Part shown: piece after piece, positions 39,393-47,471 of the stretch
Layout: each line of letters begins with the position of its first letter
How positions within the stretch are numbered: the first letter of the stretch is position 1
NCBI GenBank assembly: GCA_036841525.1
Contig: DAITVZ010000013.1
Coordinates: 1-64,000 of the forward strand
Length of the DNA: 64,000 bases
Origin: JAAYEA01 sp012689325
GTDB taxonomy: Bacteria > Chloroflexota > Anaerolineae > JAAYEA01
Reading direction: 5' to 3'
Position numbers and translations under genes: made by a program
The notes under the pieces: generated by a model
The model's input: the letters and a program-made list of their open reading frames with translations, nothing else
What the model was told of the DNA's origin: nothing
The model's database searches: none

Positions 39393-40369
39393 TGCGCGTC
39401 GCCGTCATTGGTTTGGGCATCGGCAAGGTGCACCTGCAAGAGTACGCCGCCAACCCGCGGACCCGGATCGCCGCGGTGGTGGACATCAACCCGGAGGCGC
39501 GGCAGGCCAGCGCCGCCGCCTATGGCGTCCCCGGCTATGCCAGCATCGCCGAGATGCTGCGCCAGACCCCCATCGACGCCGCCAGCGTCTGCACGCCCCC
39601 GGCCTATCACGCCGCCCAGGTGGAAGAGCTGGCCGCCGCTGGGGTCCATGCCCTGGTGGAAAAGCCCATGGCCCCCACCCTGGCCGATTGCCACCGCATG
39701 ATCGAGGCGGCGCAGCGCGGCGGGGTCACCCTGATGATCGGGCAGAAGAAGCGTTTCTCCGCCCCCTACGCCTGGCTCAAGCCCCGTCTCGGCGGCGAGT
39801 TCGGCGAGCCCAAATGGGCCAGCATCAAGTACGCCCTGGGTCGCGTGGTCAAACCCTGGTTCTGGGACGAGCGCGACGGCGGCGGCCCCCTGCTGGAGAA
39901 CACCATCCACATCTGGGACCTGACCCGCTTCCTGATGGGCGAGGTGGCCACGGTCTATGCCCGGGGCGGCAACCTCTTTCGCCCCGATGTGGGCGACCAG
40001 ATCGACGCGGCCTCGGCCACCCTGGGGCTGGCCAACGGCGGGACTGTCTCGGTCGCCTGCGGCTACGGCTCCGAGTGGGGCTACGCCGAGGAGCGCGTCT
40101 CCATCGCCACGCCGCTGGTCTGCTGCGACGTCAGCGGGCCGTTCGACCGGCCGGCCTTGCTCCGCTACATCTGGCGCCAGGAGCCCAAGAACGTGCACGA
40201 GATGACCTTCGCCGAGGCCACCGGCTTTGCCGAGGAGATCGACGAGTTCCTGGACGCCATCGCCGAGCGTCGCCCGCCCGCCGTCACCGGCGAGGACGCC
40301 GCCCGCTCCATCGCCGTGGCTCTCGCCGCCAAGCGCTCCATCCGCGAGGCGCGAGAGATTCGGGTATAG
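39389..40369 (+). CDS. Gfo/Idh/MocA family oxidoreductase
   Basis: A 326-residue NAD(P)-dependent sugar dehydrogenase. The Rossmann motif GLGIGKVH (8-15) and the catalytic lysine in EKP (91-93) are canonical, as is the substrate helix GGGPLLENTIHIWDLTRFLMG. Overlaps the TIM-barrel gene by 4 bases and precedes the large glycosidase by 19 bases, so the three likely handle one carbohydrate: release, oxidation, isomerisation. Confidence 0.9.
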   Translation: MMRVAVIGLGIGKVHLQEYAANPRTRIAAVVDINPEARQASAAAYGVPGYASIAEMLRQTPIDAASVCTPPAYHAAQVEELAAAGVHALVEKPMAPTLADCHRMIEAAQRGGVTLMIGQKKRFSAPYAWLKPRLGGEFGEPKWASIKYALGRVVKPWFWDERDGGGPLLENTIHIWDLTRFLMGEVATVYARGGNLFRPDVGDQIDAASATLGLANGGTVSVACGYGSEWGYAEERVSIATPLVCCDVSGPFDRPALLRYIWRQEPKNVHEMTFAEATGFAEEIDEFLDAIAERRPPAVTGEDAARSIAVALAAKRSIREAREIRV

Positions 40370-40388
40370 ACATCAAAGGAGACCTTTC

Positions 40389-43112
40389 ATGTCCATCAAA
40401 CCACTGGAAAACACCCACGACCTGCGCCTGCCGGCCTGGGGGCCTTATACCAAACGCTACGTCGGCATCTCGCACATCCCCGAGCGCCAGACGGGCCTGC
40501 GCTTCGACCTGAGCGTCTTTCCCGGCTTTTACCGGCGCAAGGTCGACGTCCCCAACGTCACCTGGGAGTCCGGCTACCACACCTGGGAGGCCGCCCCCGA
40601 CCTTTCCTATTTCGCCAACCGCCACGAGCTGGAGTGGAAGGACCAGGTCTATGCCGACGTCTCGTTCTCCCAGCTCGACGAGCACCGACGGCTGGTCCGC
40701 GCCGAGTGCGTCAACAACACCGACGCCCCGCAAAACCTGGTGCTGCACCTGATGGCCTCGCTGCAATGCCCCTCGCTGCGGGCCCACTCCACCGACGTCA
40801 ACCGCCCGCTGCGGGCCGTGGTCCCCGAGGGCGCGCTCTGGGTGGAGGCGCTGGACTATACCGCCATGCGCTACGCCCGCCCCCGCCCCACCGACTCGCT
40901 GGTCCCCGACGGCCGCTACCGGGGCGAGGTCCGCGGCCCCGATTTCACCGCCCAGTGCGCCCTCGGCCAGGGCTTTGGCCGCGACCAGGGCGATATGGCC
41001 GCCTATCGCTTCGCGGTTTCGCGGCGCATCCCCCAGGCGATGCTCCTCTTTCGCTACCGGGCGGCGCAAGACACCGTTTTCAGCGTGGACGGGCTGGCGC
41101 AGATGAGCCTCCTCTTCCCCGGCGGCGAGGGGATGCGGACCCAGGCCCTCCCGGTGGGCGACCTGGAGCCCGGCGAGTACGCCTTCGACCTCACCGCACT
41201 GGGCGGCGCCCAAGGTCTGGGCGGCGCCCAAGGTCTGGGCGGCGGCGAGCTCGAGCTGGACGGCTTTGCCGTGGTGGGGGCCCGCGACGTCTCCGCGATC
41301 CGCTTCGAGGACGGGCAGTGGGCCGTGGTCCCCGAGCTGATCCCCGGCGAGCTGCCGAACAGCCTCTTGCTCAAATACGGCGACATCGCCAACTATTACG
41401 GGCTGGCCTGGCACTATCCCATCTATGAGGTGCGCCAGTTCTTCACCGACGAGCTGGACACCACCATGCGCCTCACCGTCCACCACCACGTGCAAAAGAC
41501 GCTGCGCGGCCAGGGCGACGGCCACTATACCAACGTCTTCCTGCGGCCCATCCCGCTGGCGCCCCATAGCCAGCAGGCCGTCTATGCCCTGGTCTGCGAC
41601 GGCTCCCGCGAGGCAGTGGCCGAGGCGGTGCGCGACTTTGCCGCGCAGCCCGAGGGGTGGGAGGCGGCCTACACGGCGGCCCGGGCCAAGCGCGCCCAGC
41701 CGACGAGCGGCCCTCAGGCCGAGCCTTACCGCTTTTCCCAGGAGCGCATGGCCGCCACCGTCCTCACCAACCTGGTCTATCCCGTCTATGTCAAGCGTTC
41801 CTTCATCCGCCACAACTCGCCCGGGCGCTGGTGGGACTCGCTCTACACCTGGGATTCGGGGTTTGTGGCCCTTGGCTTGCTCGAACTGGACGTCCGGCGG
41901 GCGGTGGATTGCCTCAACGCCTACATGACCGAGCCGGGCGACGACCAGTGCGCCTTTATCCACCACGGCAGCGCCGTGCCGGTGCAGCACTATGCCTTCC
42001 TGGAGCTCTGGAACCGCACCCAGGACCGCGAGCTGCTGGCCCATTTCTACCCCCGCCTGCGCCAGTACCACCGCTTCATGGCCGGGCGGCTCGGCAGCTC
42101 CACCACCCGCGCGCTGCCCAGCAACCTGCTCAAGACCTGGGACTATTTCTACAACTCGGGCGGCTGGGATGACTATCCGCCGCAGGTGGCGGTCCACGCC
42201 CGGCAGCTCGAGCCCACCACCGCGCCCGCCGTGACCACGGCCCACACCATCCGCACGGCCAAGATACTGCGCATGGCGGCGGCCGCGCTGGGCGTCACCG
42301 AGGATTTCGCCGAGTACGATCGCGACATCCAGGCCTTTACCGAGGCGCTGCAAAAGCACGCCTGGGACGAGGCCAGCGGCTATTTCGGCTACGTCTGCCA
42401 CGACGCCCACGGCCAGCCCACGGGCATCCTTCGCCACGAGAGCGGCCTCAATTATGACATGGGGCTCGATGGCGCCTCGCCGCTCCTGGCCGGGATTTGC
42501 ACCCCCAAGCAACAGGCCAGCCTGGTGCAGCGCCTCGTCTCCCCCGACCACCTCTGGACGCGCATCGGGCTCTCCACCGTGGACCAGTCCGCGCCCTATT
42601 ACCGGGTGGACGGCTATTGGAACGGCGCGGTCTGGATGCCGCACCAGTGGTTCTACTGGAAGGCGCTGCTGGACCTGGGCAAATCCGCCGAGGCGCTGCA
42701 GATCGCCCGCACCGGGCTGGAGGTCTGGAAGGCCGAGGTGGACGACTCGTACCACTGCTTCGAGCATTTCATCGTCGCCTCGGGGCGTGGCGCGGGGTGG
42801 CACCAGTTCTCCGGCCTCTCCTCGCCGGTGCTGGCCTGGTTCAACGCCTACCACCGCCCCGGCCGCCTCACCGGCGGGCTGGACGCCTGGATCATGGAGC
42901 AGGCCTGGGCGCCCGACCGGACCCGCCTGGAGGCGACGCTGGTCATCGCCGGCAGCGGCTCCAGCACCGTCCTGGCGACCATGGACCCGTCGCGGAACTA
43001 CCGCGCCACCTGGAACGGCCGCGCGGTCCCCAGCGACTCGCCCTGGCCGGGGACGTTGCAGATCACCCTGCCTCGCGGCGGCCCCGCGGGCAAGCTGGTG
43101 GTCAGTTCGTGA
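40389..43112 (+). CDS. Large MGH1-like/GH63-type glycoside hydrolase
   Basis: A 907-residue cytoplasmic-type protein. The N-terminal half (about 1-430) is beta-rich; the C-terminal (about 440-830) is an (alpha/alpha)6 barrel of the mannosylglycerate-hydrolase/GH63 type. Recognisable blocks are RWWDSLYTWDSGF, HESGLNYDMGLDGASPL and YWNGAVWMPHQWFYW. Catalytic acids probably lie in TWDSGF and DDSYHCFEHF. An in-frame 18-bp tandem duplication at 41201-41236 encodes GGAQGL twice. RBS AAAGGAG. It is the third gene of the isomerase-dehydrogenase run. Specific glycoside unknown; a smaller relative is at 44931. Confidence 0.85.
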   Translation: MSIKPLENTHDLRLPAWGPYTKRYVGISHIPERQTGLRFDLSVFPGFYRRKVDVPNVTWESGYHTWEAAPDLSYFANRHELEWKDQVYADVSFSQLDEHRRLVRAECVNNTDAPQNLVLHLMASLQCPSLRAHSTDVNRPLRAVVPEGALWVEALDYTAMRYARPRPTDSLVPDGRYRGEVRGPDFTAQCALGQGFGRDQGDMAAYRFAVSRRIPQAMLLFRYRAAQDTVFSVDGLAQMSLLFPGGEGMRTQALPVGDLEPGEYAFDLTALGGAQGLGGAQGLGGGELELDGFAVVGARDVSAIRFEDGQWAVVPELIPGELPNSLLLKYGDIANYYGLAWHYPIYEVRQFFTDELDTTMRLTVHHHVQKTLRGQGDGHYTNVFLRPIPLAPHSQQAVYALVCDGSREAVAEAVRDFAAQPEGWEAAYTAARAKRAQPTSGPQAEPYRFSQERMAATVLTNLVYPVYVKRSFIRHNSPGRWWDSLYTWDSGFVALGLLELDVRRAVDCLNAYMTEPGDDQCAFIHHGSAVPVQHYAFLELWNRTQDRELLAHFYPRLRQYHRFMAGRLGSSTTRALPSNLLKTWDYFYNSGGWDDYPPQVAVHARQLEPTTAPAVTTAHTIRTAKILRMAAAALGVTEDFAEYDRDIQAFTEALQKHAWDEASGYFGYVCHDAHGQPTGILRHESGLNYDMGLDGASPLLAGICTPKQQASLVQRLVSPDHLWTRIGLSTVDQSAPYYRVDGYWNGAVWMPHQWFYWKALLDLGKSAEALQIARTGLEVWKAEVDDSYHCFEHFIVASGRGAGWHQFSGLSSPVLAWFNAYHRPGRLTGGLDAWIMEQAWAPDRTRLEATLVIAGSGSSTVLATMDPSRNYRATWNGRAVPSDSPWPGTLQITLPRGGPAGKLVVSS
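41201..41236 (+). repeat. In-frame 18-bp tandem duplication inside the glycosidase
   Basis: GGGCGGCGCCCAAGGTCT occurs twice directly adjacent, followed by a partial third unit, giving the peptide GGAQGLGGAQGLGGG in a surface loop of the beta-rich half. Copy number may vary by slippage. Confidence 0.9.
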
Positions 43113-43127
43113 CCCGTGGCGCGCTCG

Positions 43128-43184
43128 TGGCGCAATCCTCCGGATTGCGCGCCATGCATGGCCGCAAGCCAGTTGGCTTGCGCC
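43128..43184. repeat. Pair of R6 hairpins upstream of the isochorismatase gene
   Basis: GGCGCAATCCTCCGGATTGC (in 43128-43154) and GGCCGCAAGCCAGTTGGCTT (in 43160-43184) each fold into near-perfect hairpins. The pair ends 27 bases before ATG 43212. Confidence 0.8.
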
Positions 43185-43211
43185 GCACTTGTCTGCCGAA
43201 AGGAGGCGTCC

Positions 43212-43997
43212 ATGTCCGAGATCGTCTTGCCGGTGCGCCAGTTCCGACTGCACATCAACCCCACCGGCCCCTGCCGCGAGGAGGAGCTCGGTTATGTCGA
43301 GCAGACCTGGTCGCTCCCCCTCGGCCAGACGGCGCTGGTCCTGGTGGACTGCTGGGACCTGCACCACATCACCAGCCACCTGGAGCGCGCCACCGCCACC
43401 ATCGAGCAGCGCCTCGTCCCGGCGCTGGCCGCTTGCCGCCGCGCCGGGATCACGGTCATCCACGCCCCCTCGCCGCAGACGGCGCGCAAATACCCCCAGT
43501 GGACCCGCTACGCCGGCGATGAGACCGTCTTCGGCCAGGAGCGCCCCGAGCCCGACTGGCCGCCGCGCCCCTTTCGCCGCCGCCAGGGCGCCTATGCCCA
43601 ATTCGCGCCGCCGGCGCAGGTCTTCTTTCCCTATACCGAGCGGCTCAAGCGGGAGCGGCGCATCATCGCGTGCCTGGAGCCGCTCCCCGGCGAATGGGTG
43701 ATCGCCACCGGCGAGCAGCTCCACCGCCTCTGCCGCGCCCGCCGCCTGCTGCACCTGATCTATTGCGGGTTCGCCGCCAATATCTGCGTGCTCAACCGCG
43801 ATTACGGCATCGTCGCCATGGCCCAGGAGCGCGGCTACAACGTCATCCTCCTGCGCGACGGCACCAACGCCATCGAGAACGCCGACACCCTGGCGGACGA
43901 GACGATCCTCCTCGCCTCCGTCCGCCGGGTGGAGACGCTCTACGGCAGCACGACGACCTGCGCCGACCTCATCACGGCGTGCGAGGGGTCGGGATAG
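43212..43997 (+). CDS. Isochorismatase-like cysteine hydrolase
   Basis: A 261-residue protein of the isochorismatase fold. Asp46 in ALVLVDCWD and the probable nucleophile Cys192 in GFAANICVLNRD are visible; the expected lysine between them is not clearly placed. Family members hydrolyse amides such as N-carbamoylsarcosine, nicotinamide or ureidoacrylate. AAAGGAGG precedes ATG 43212; longer readings would run through the hairpin pair. Ends at a strong terminator. Confidence 0.85.
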   Translation: MSEIVLPVRQFRLHINPTGPCREEELGYVEQTWSLPLGQTALVLVDCWDLHHITSHLERATATIEQRLVPALAACRRAGITVIHAPSPQTARKYPQWTRYAGDETVFGQERPEPDWPPRPFRRRQGAYAQFAPPAQVFFPYTERLKRERRIIACLEPLPGEWVIATGEQLHRLCRARRLLHLIYCGFAANICVLNRDYGIVAMAQERGYNVILLRDGTNAIENADTLADETILLASVRRVETLYGSTTTCADLITACEGSG

Positions 43998-44004
43998 AAA
44001 GAGA

Positions 44005-44039
44005 CCTCCGAGTTCTTGTAGAACTCGGAGGCCTTTTTT
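44005..44039 (+). terminator. Rho-independent terminator
   Basis: An 11-bp perfect stem CCTCCGAGTTC / GAACTCGGAGG followed by T6 after the isochorismatase-like gene. Confidence 0.92.
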
Positions 44040-44048
44040 CTGCTTGCC

Positions 44049-44078
44049 GGTAGGGACAATTCATGAATTGTCCCTACC
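44049..44078. repeat. R4 palindrome, perfect
   Basis: A 30-bp perfect palindrome, GGTAGGGACAATTCA joined to its reverse complement, between two convergent genes. Related to the palindromes at 34662, 56215 and 58637. Confidence 0.9.
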
Positions 44079-44091
44079 GAATCCCTTTTGC

Positions 44092-44805
44092 CTACCTACC
44101 GCCGCGGCCACCACCATTGCCGCCGCCATTGCCCCCGCCGCGCCCGCCGTTGCCGCCAGAGCTCGCCCCGATGATCCCTTCATACGCGGCCTGGGTCATG
44201 TACTGCGGCTCGTAGGCCTCGCCCGTCTGCCGCTCCAGCGTGCTCACAAAGGCGCGCAGGTGGCTGGTGGACCCGTTCAGCAGGTTCTGGTACACCCGCA
44301 GGATGTCGGCCTTGTCCGTCAGCGCCATCTCTTCCTGCAGGTCCAGGATGTCGATCTCTTCGATAGCCGCGCCGACCCGCAGCGCGCCCTCCAGGGACGC
44401 GCTCCCCTGCGCCACCAACTGGTCATAAAGCGCCTGCAGCTCGTCGTTCTCCAAGACGCCGACGGCGTTGTCCCCCACCGGGTCGGTCAGGCCGTAACGA
44501 TCCAGCAGCGTCTTGACCGCGCTGGTGTGCGCCGACTCCGAGTTGGCGATCCGCTGGAAAATCGACAGGTTCCGCTGGTCGTAGAGCGTCACGTACACGT
44601 CGTGGGCCAGCTTTTCCTCTTCCCGCATGAGCAGCAGCCCAGCGGCCTCCGCGGGGGTCAGCTCGGCAACCACGGCCGGCTGCCGCGCCCCGCCGATGCC
44701 GCGAGCCGCCGCCGCCACGCCTTGCGCCGCCAGGGCCGCGCCCGCCGAGAACGCCACCAAGACCACCACGCCCACCAGAATCAGGGCCCATCTCTGGATC
44801 TTCAT
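44092..44805 (-). CDS. DUF2202 ferritin-like protein, secreted
   Basis: A 237-residue protein with a signal segment (about 5-28). The DUF2202 domain (about 50-205) shows REEEKLAHDVYVTLYDQ, ANSESAHTSAVKTLLDRY and IEEIDILDLQEEMALT, with Glu and His positions of a four-helix di-metal fold. The last 25 residues are almost all Gly, Asn, Ser and Arg (GGNGGRGGGNGGGNGGG), an unusual flexible tail. GGAGG precedes ATG 44805. Role unknown; metal storage or redox is possible. Confidence 0.85.
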   Translation of the reverse strand: MKIQRWALILVGVVVLVAFSAGAALAAQGVAAAARGIGGARQPAVVAELTPAEAAGLLLMREEEKLAHDVYVTLYDQRNLSIFQRIANSESAHTSAVKTLLDRYGLTDPVGDNAVGVLENDELQALYDQLVAQGSASLEGALRVGAAIEEIDILDLQEEMALTDKADILRVYQNLLNGSTSHLRAFVSTLERQTGEAYEPQYMTQAAYEGIIGASSGGNGGRGGGNGGGNGGGRGGR

Positions 44806-44930
44806 CTTCTTTCCTCCGTCGCTCGTTTGACCCGCCGCTTGGCGGGGGGGCATGTTCTCCTTGCCTTACAGCCCCAGTATAGCGGCGCGATGTGAGGAAA
44901 TCGTGAAGGTCATGTAGCGAATTGGTGAAA

Positions 44931-46652
44931 CTAGCCCGCCCCCTCCAGCAGCAGCGCCGCCGTCACCGCCGCGGTCCACTGATAGTCGCGGATCGAGTCC
45001 ATCTTGCGGCGGATGTTGTAGGGCTCCTGGTGCGGCCCCTTGCGGTCGCACTGCGTCGGCGGGAGCTGGTCCTTGGCGTCAAAGAACTCGAATATGGCGC
45101 CGAACCGCTCATAGTACTTGCCCACGTGTTCCACCGTCCGCTGCGCCAGCTCCCGCGCGGCGCCGAGCTGCCCCTGCTGGCGCAGCCCGCGGATGGCGAG
45201 ATAGTTCATGTTGGCCCAGGTGGCCCCCCGCCACATGTCCGTGCTCCAGCTCGGGTCCGAGACGGCCACGGTGGGGATGGGAAAGGCCGTGCCGAACTGC
45301 GCCGGGTCGCGCAGCGCCCGCAGCAGCCCGTCCACGTGCGGCGCGGGGATATCGGCCAGGAGCAGCGGCATGAACCCGCTCACCGCCCGCACCGGCGAAT
45401 GCCCGCCGCTCAGGTAGCGGTCGCAATAGAACCCCGCCCGCTCGTCCCAGAGCAGCGCGTGGACCTTGGCCGAGGTCTCGGCGGCGCGGCGCAGCCAGGC
45501 TTGGCCCCGCGCCTCGTCCCCCAGCTCGCGGGCGATCAGCCCCGTGTAGCGCATGTCCTCCGCGAGAAAGGTGGAGAAATCCACGTCGTCGGCGGGGAGG
45601 CCGTTATCGAAGCGCGGCGAGTTGTCCAGCCCCGACTCGCCGGAGCGGCAGCGCGTATCCCCCTCGCGCAGCCACTCCACCAGCCCGTTGCCGTCGGCGT
45701 CGCGGTGAGCCAGATCCCATTCCAGGTAGCGCTCCAGCCGCGGCAGCGCATACTCGAGCGCCTCCTTGGAGCGCAGGTAGCCGTAATTCTCCCAGACGCC
45801 CCAGCCCAACAGCGGCGGCTGGGTGATGCGCGAGCGCCAGCCGTTGACCCGGTGCTGGTGGGCGATCATGCCATCCTCGCCCTGCCCGTCCAGCACCGAC
45901 TTGAGGTACTCCCAGGCCAGTTGCGGGTCCAGCCGGTTCACCGCCAGGGTGTGAAAGACCGAGTCCCACAGCCACATGTCGCGGTGCGGCACGCGGTCCG
46001 GCGTGGACCAGCGCTGCCGGATCACCCCCTCGGGCGAAAGGGCGTTGACCTTGATCACGCTCCAGCACTTGTTCAGCAGCCGCCCCAGCCCCGGGTCGGC
46101 GAGAGAGGGCGTGCGTCCATAGAAGGCCAGCCGCGCCTCCACCGTCGCTGCCAGGTCGGCGGCCAGCCCCGCCCGCGCCCGGCCCAGCGCCTGCTCCGCG
46201 GTCGTCCCATAGGCCAGGGCGAAGCGCTCGCCCGCCCGCGCCAGCGCCAGGGCCTCGCCATGCTCCGCGTCCGCCGAGACGGCCGCGTCGTCCTGCCACT
46301 CCGCCGCCGGGCCATCTTCCATCCGCAGCGCCAGCGCCGTCCCCTCGGGGGCCATCCCGATCAGGGTGTGCCAGGCGGCCCACGCCTGCACCAGCAGCCC
46401 GCCCGGGACCTCGACGGCCACCACGTCGCCCGTGGCCACGCGGGCCCGCCCCGGCGCAACGGGCCTCACCTCCAGTATCCGCCGCCGCGGCGTGTGCAAG
46501 AGCACCTGATAGGGCTCGCGCCCGTAGGTTCCCACAAAACCGCTGGCGGCATTGGTCTCGCCGTCCAGCCCGGAAAAGGCAAAGATGGCCCCCTCGCCCC
46601 AGAGGTCGGGCAGGTTGGCGTGGCGATTCAGGATCCCTTCCCATTGGGTCAT
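44931..46652 (-). CDS. MGH1-like/GH63-type glycoside hydrolase
   Basis: A 573-residue glycosidase of the (alpha/alpha)6 type. Blocks MWLWDSVFHTLAVNRLDP, GWGVWENYGYLRSKEALEYA, SGESGLDNSPRFDNG and WRGATWANMNYLAIRGL match GH63-like and mannosylglycerate-hydrolase enzymes; catalytic acids are expected in the WDSVF and C-terminal EPYN regions. A short beta-rich region precedes the barrel. ATG 46652 gives a better SD distance (GAGGAG) than the ATG two codons earlier. No signal peptide. Monocistronic, with an R3 repeat upstream. Confidence 0.88.
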   Translation of the reverse strand: MTQWEGILNRHANLPDLWGEGAIFAFSGLDGETNAASGFVGTYGREPYQVLLHTPRRRILEVRPVAPGRARVATGDVVAVEVPGGLLVQAWAAWHTLIGMAPEGTALALRMEDGPAAEWQDDAAVSADAEHGEALALARAGERFALAYGTTAEQALGRARAGLAADLAATVEARLAFYGRTPSLADPGLGRLLNKCWSVIKVNALSPEGVIRQRWSTPDRVPHRDMWLWDSVFHTLAVNRLDPQLAWEYLKSVLDGQGEDGMIAHQHRVNGWRSRITQPPLLGWGVWENYGYLRSKEALEYALPRLERYLEWDLAHRDADGNGLVEWLREGDTRCRSGESGLDNSPRFDNGLPADDVDFSTFLAEDMRYTGLIARELGDEARGQAWLRRAAETSAKVHALLWDERAGFYCDRYLSGGHSPVRAVSGFMPLLLADIPAPHVDGLLRALRDPAQFGTAFPIPTVAVSDPSWSTDMWRGATWANMNYLAIRGLRQQGQLGAARELAQRTVEHVGKYYERFGAIFEFFDAKDQLPPTQCDRKGPHQEPYNIRRKMDSIRDYQWTAAVTAALLLEGAG

Positions 46653-46686
46653 TGGCATCTCCTCACGATGTTCTTCCGGTAATCCG

Positions 46687-46757
46687 CCACGAAACACACC
46701 AACCACACACAAGCCGGGTCAGCCCCTGCTCTCTTTGGGTGGTTCGTGTCCGCGCGG
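46687..46757. repeat. R3 hairpin repeat, copy 4
   Basis: Left arm from 46687 (CCACGAAACACACCAACCAC), right arm 46734-46757 (TTTGGGTGGTTCGTGTCC). The most degenerate copy; it ends 34 bases upstream of the reverse-strand glycosidase start. Confidence 0.7.
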
Positions 46758-46772
46758 TCCCAGCGCGGGGCG

Positions 46773-47471
46773 CTAGGCCAGCTCCGCCACCAGCTCGCGG
46801 ACGACGGGCTCCCAATCCCGCGCGCGGCCCCGCTCCTCGGCGGCGCGCCGGACGGCCTCCGGGAGCGACGAGGCCAGCTCGCGCACCCGCCGCTCGTGGA
46901 CCTGCTGGTAATAGGCCGAGTTGGCCACCCAGGGCCGCCGCTTCGCCAGGGCGTAGAGCTCTACCGCCCGCTCGACCTGCCCGCGCTGCGCCAGCGCGCA
47001 GGCCAGGGCGGCCAGGTGCGGCGCGATGGCATAGGCGCCGCGGTCAATGAACTGGCGCGTCAGCCAGAGCCAGGCCTCGCGGAAGCGGTCCCAGTCGCCG
47101 CCCGCCGCGGCCAGGTCTTGCTGCAGCATCCAGACCATGTACAGGTACTCGGCGATGCCCCGCTGGGCATAGGCGCTCCGGCAGCGCCCCAGCCAGCGCT
47201 CCGCCTCGGCCAGCTTGTCCTCATAGACGGAGAGGTAGCCAAGCCGGATGCTGGCGGCGATGGCGTTCTCCTCATACGTTAGCTCTTCCGAGAGCGCCAG
47301 CGCGCGCTCCAGCTCCTGCCGCGCCTCCGCCGGTTGGCCCAGGTGCAGATGGTTGCGGCCCAGCAGCACCAGGGTGCGCGCCAGCTCGCGCTGCAAGCCC
47401 AACGACCGGCAGGCGGCGACGCTGCGCTCATAGAACGGGTGCGCCTCCGCCAACTGGCCGGTATAGTAAAG
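46773..47471 (-). CDS. AfsR/SARP-like regulator, C-terminal TPR part (shifted frame)
   Basis: These 233 codons continue the regulator encoded at 47279-50152 in the other frame. TPR-like helices run through QLAEAHPFYERSVAACRSL, GQPAEARQELERALAL, KLAEAERWLGRCRSAY and RGQVERAVELYALAKRR. There is no credible independent start codon or RBS. Adding one base near 47472 restores a single reading frame of 1127 codons. Either a point deletion inactivated the C-terminus or the assembly lacks a C in a CC run. Confidence 0.8.
   Translation of the reverse strand, partial: LYYTGQLAEAHPFYERSVAACRSLGLQRELARTLVLLGRNHLHLGQPAEARQELERALALSEELTYEENAIAASIRLGYLSVYEDKLAEAERWLGRCRSAYAQRGIAEYLYMVWMLQQDLAAAGGDWDRFREAWLWLTRQFIDRGAYAIAPHLAALACALAQRGQVERAVELYALAKRRPWVANSAYYQQVHERRVRELASSLPEAVRRAAEERGRARDWEPVVRELVAELA

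Noticed and set aside
40284..43754. A 1156-codon open frame on the reverse strand across the glycosidase and isochorismatase-like genes
   Set aside because: It is antisense to two well-supported genes, has no RBS and no recognisable domain; long antisense frames are expected at this GC content.
44049..44078. R4 palindrome as a terminator
   Set aside because: No T-tract on either side and a separate strong terminator lies just before it.
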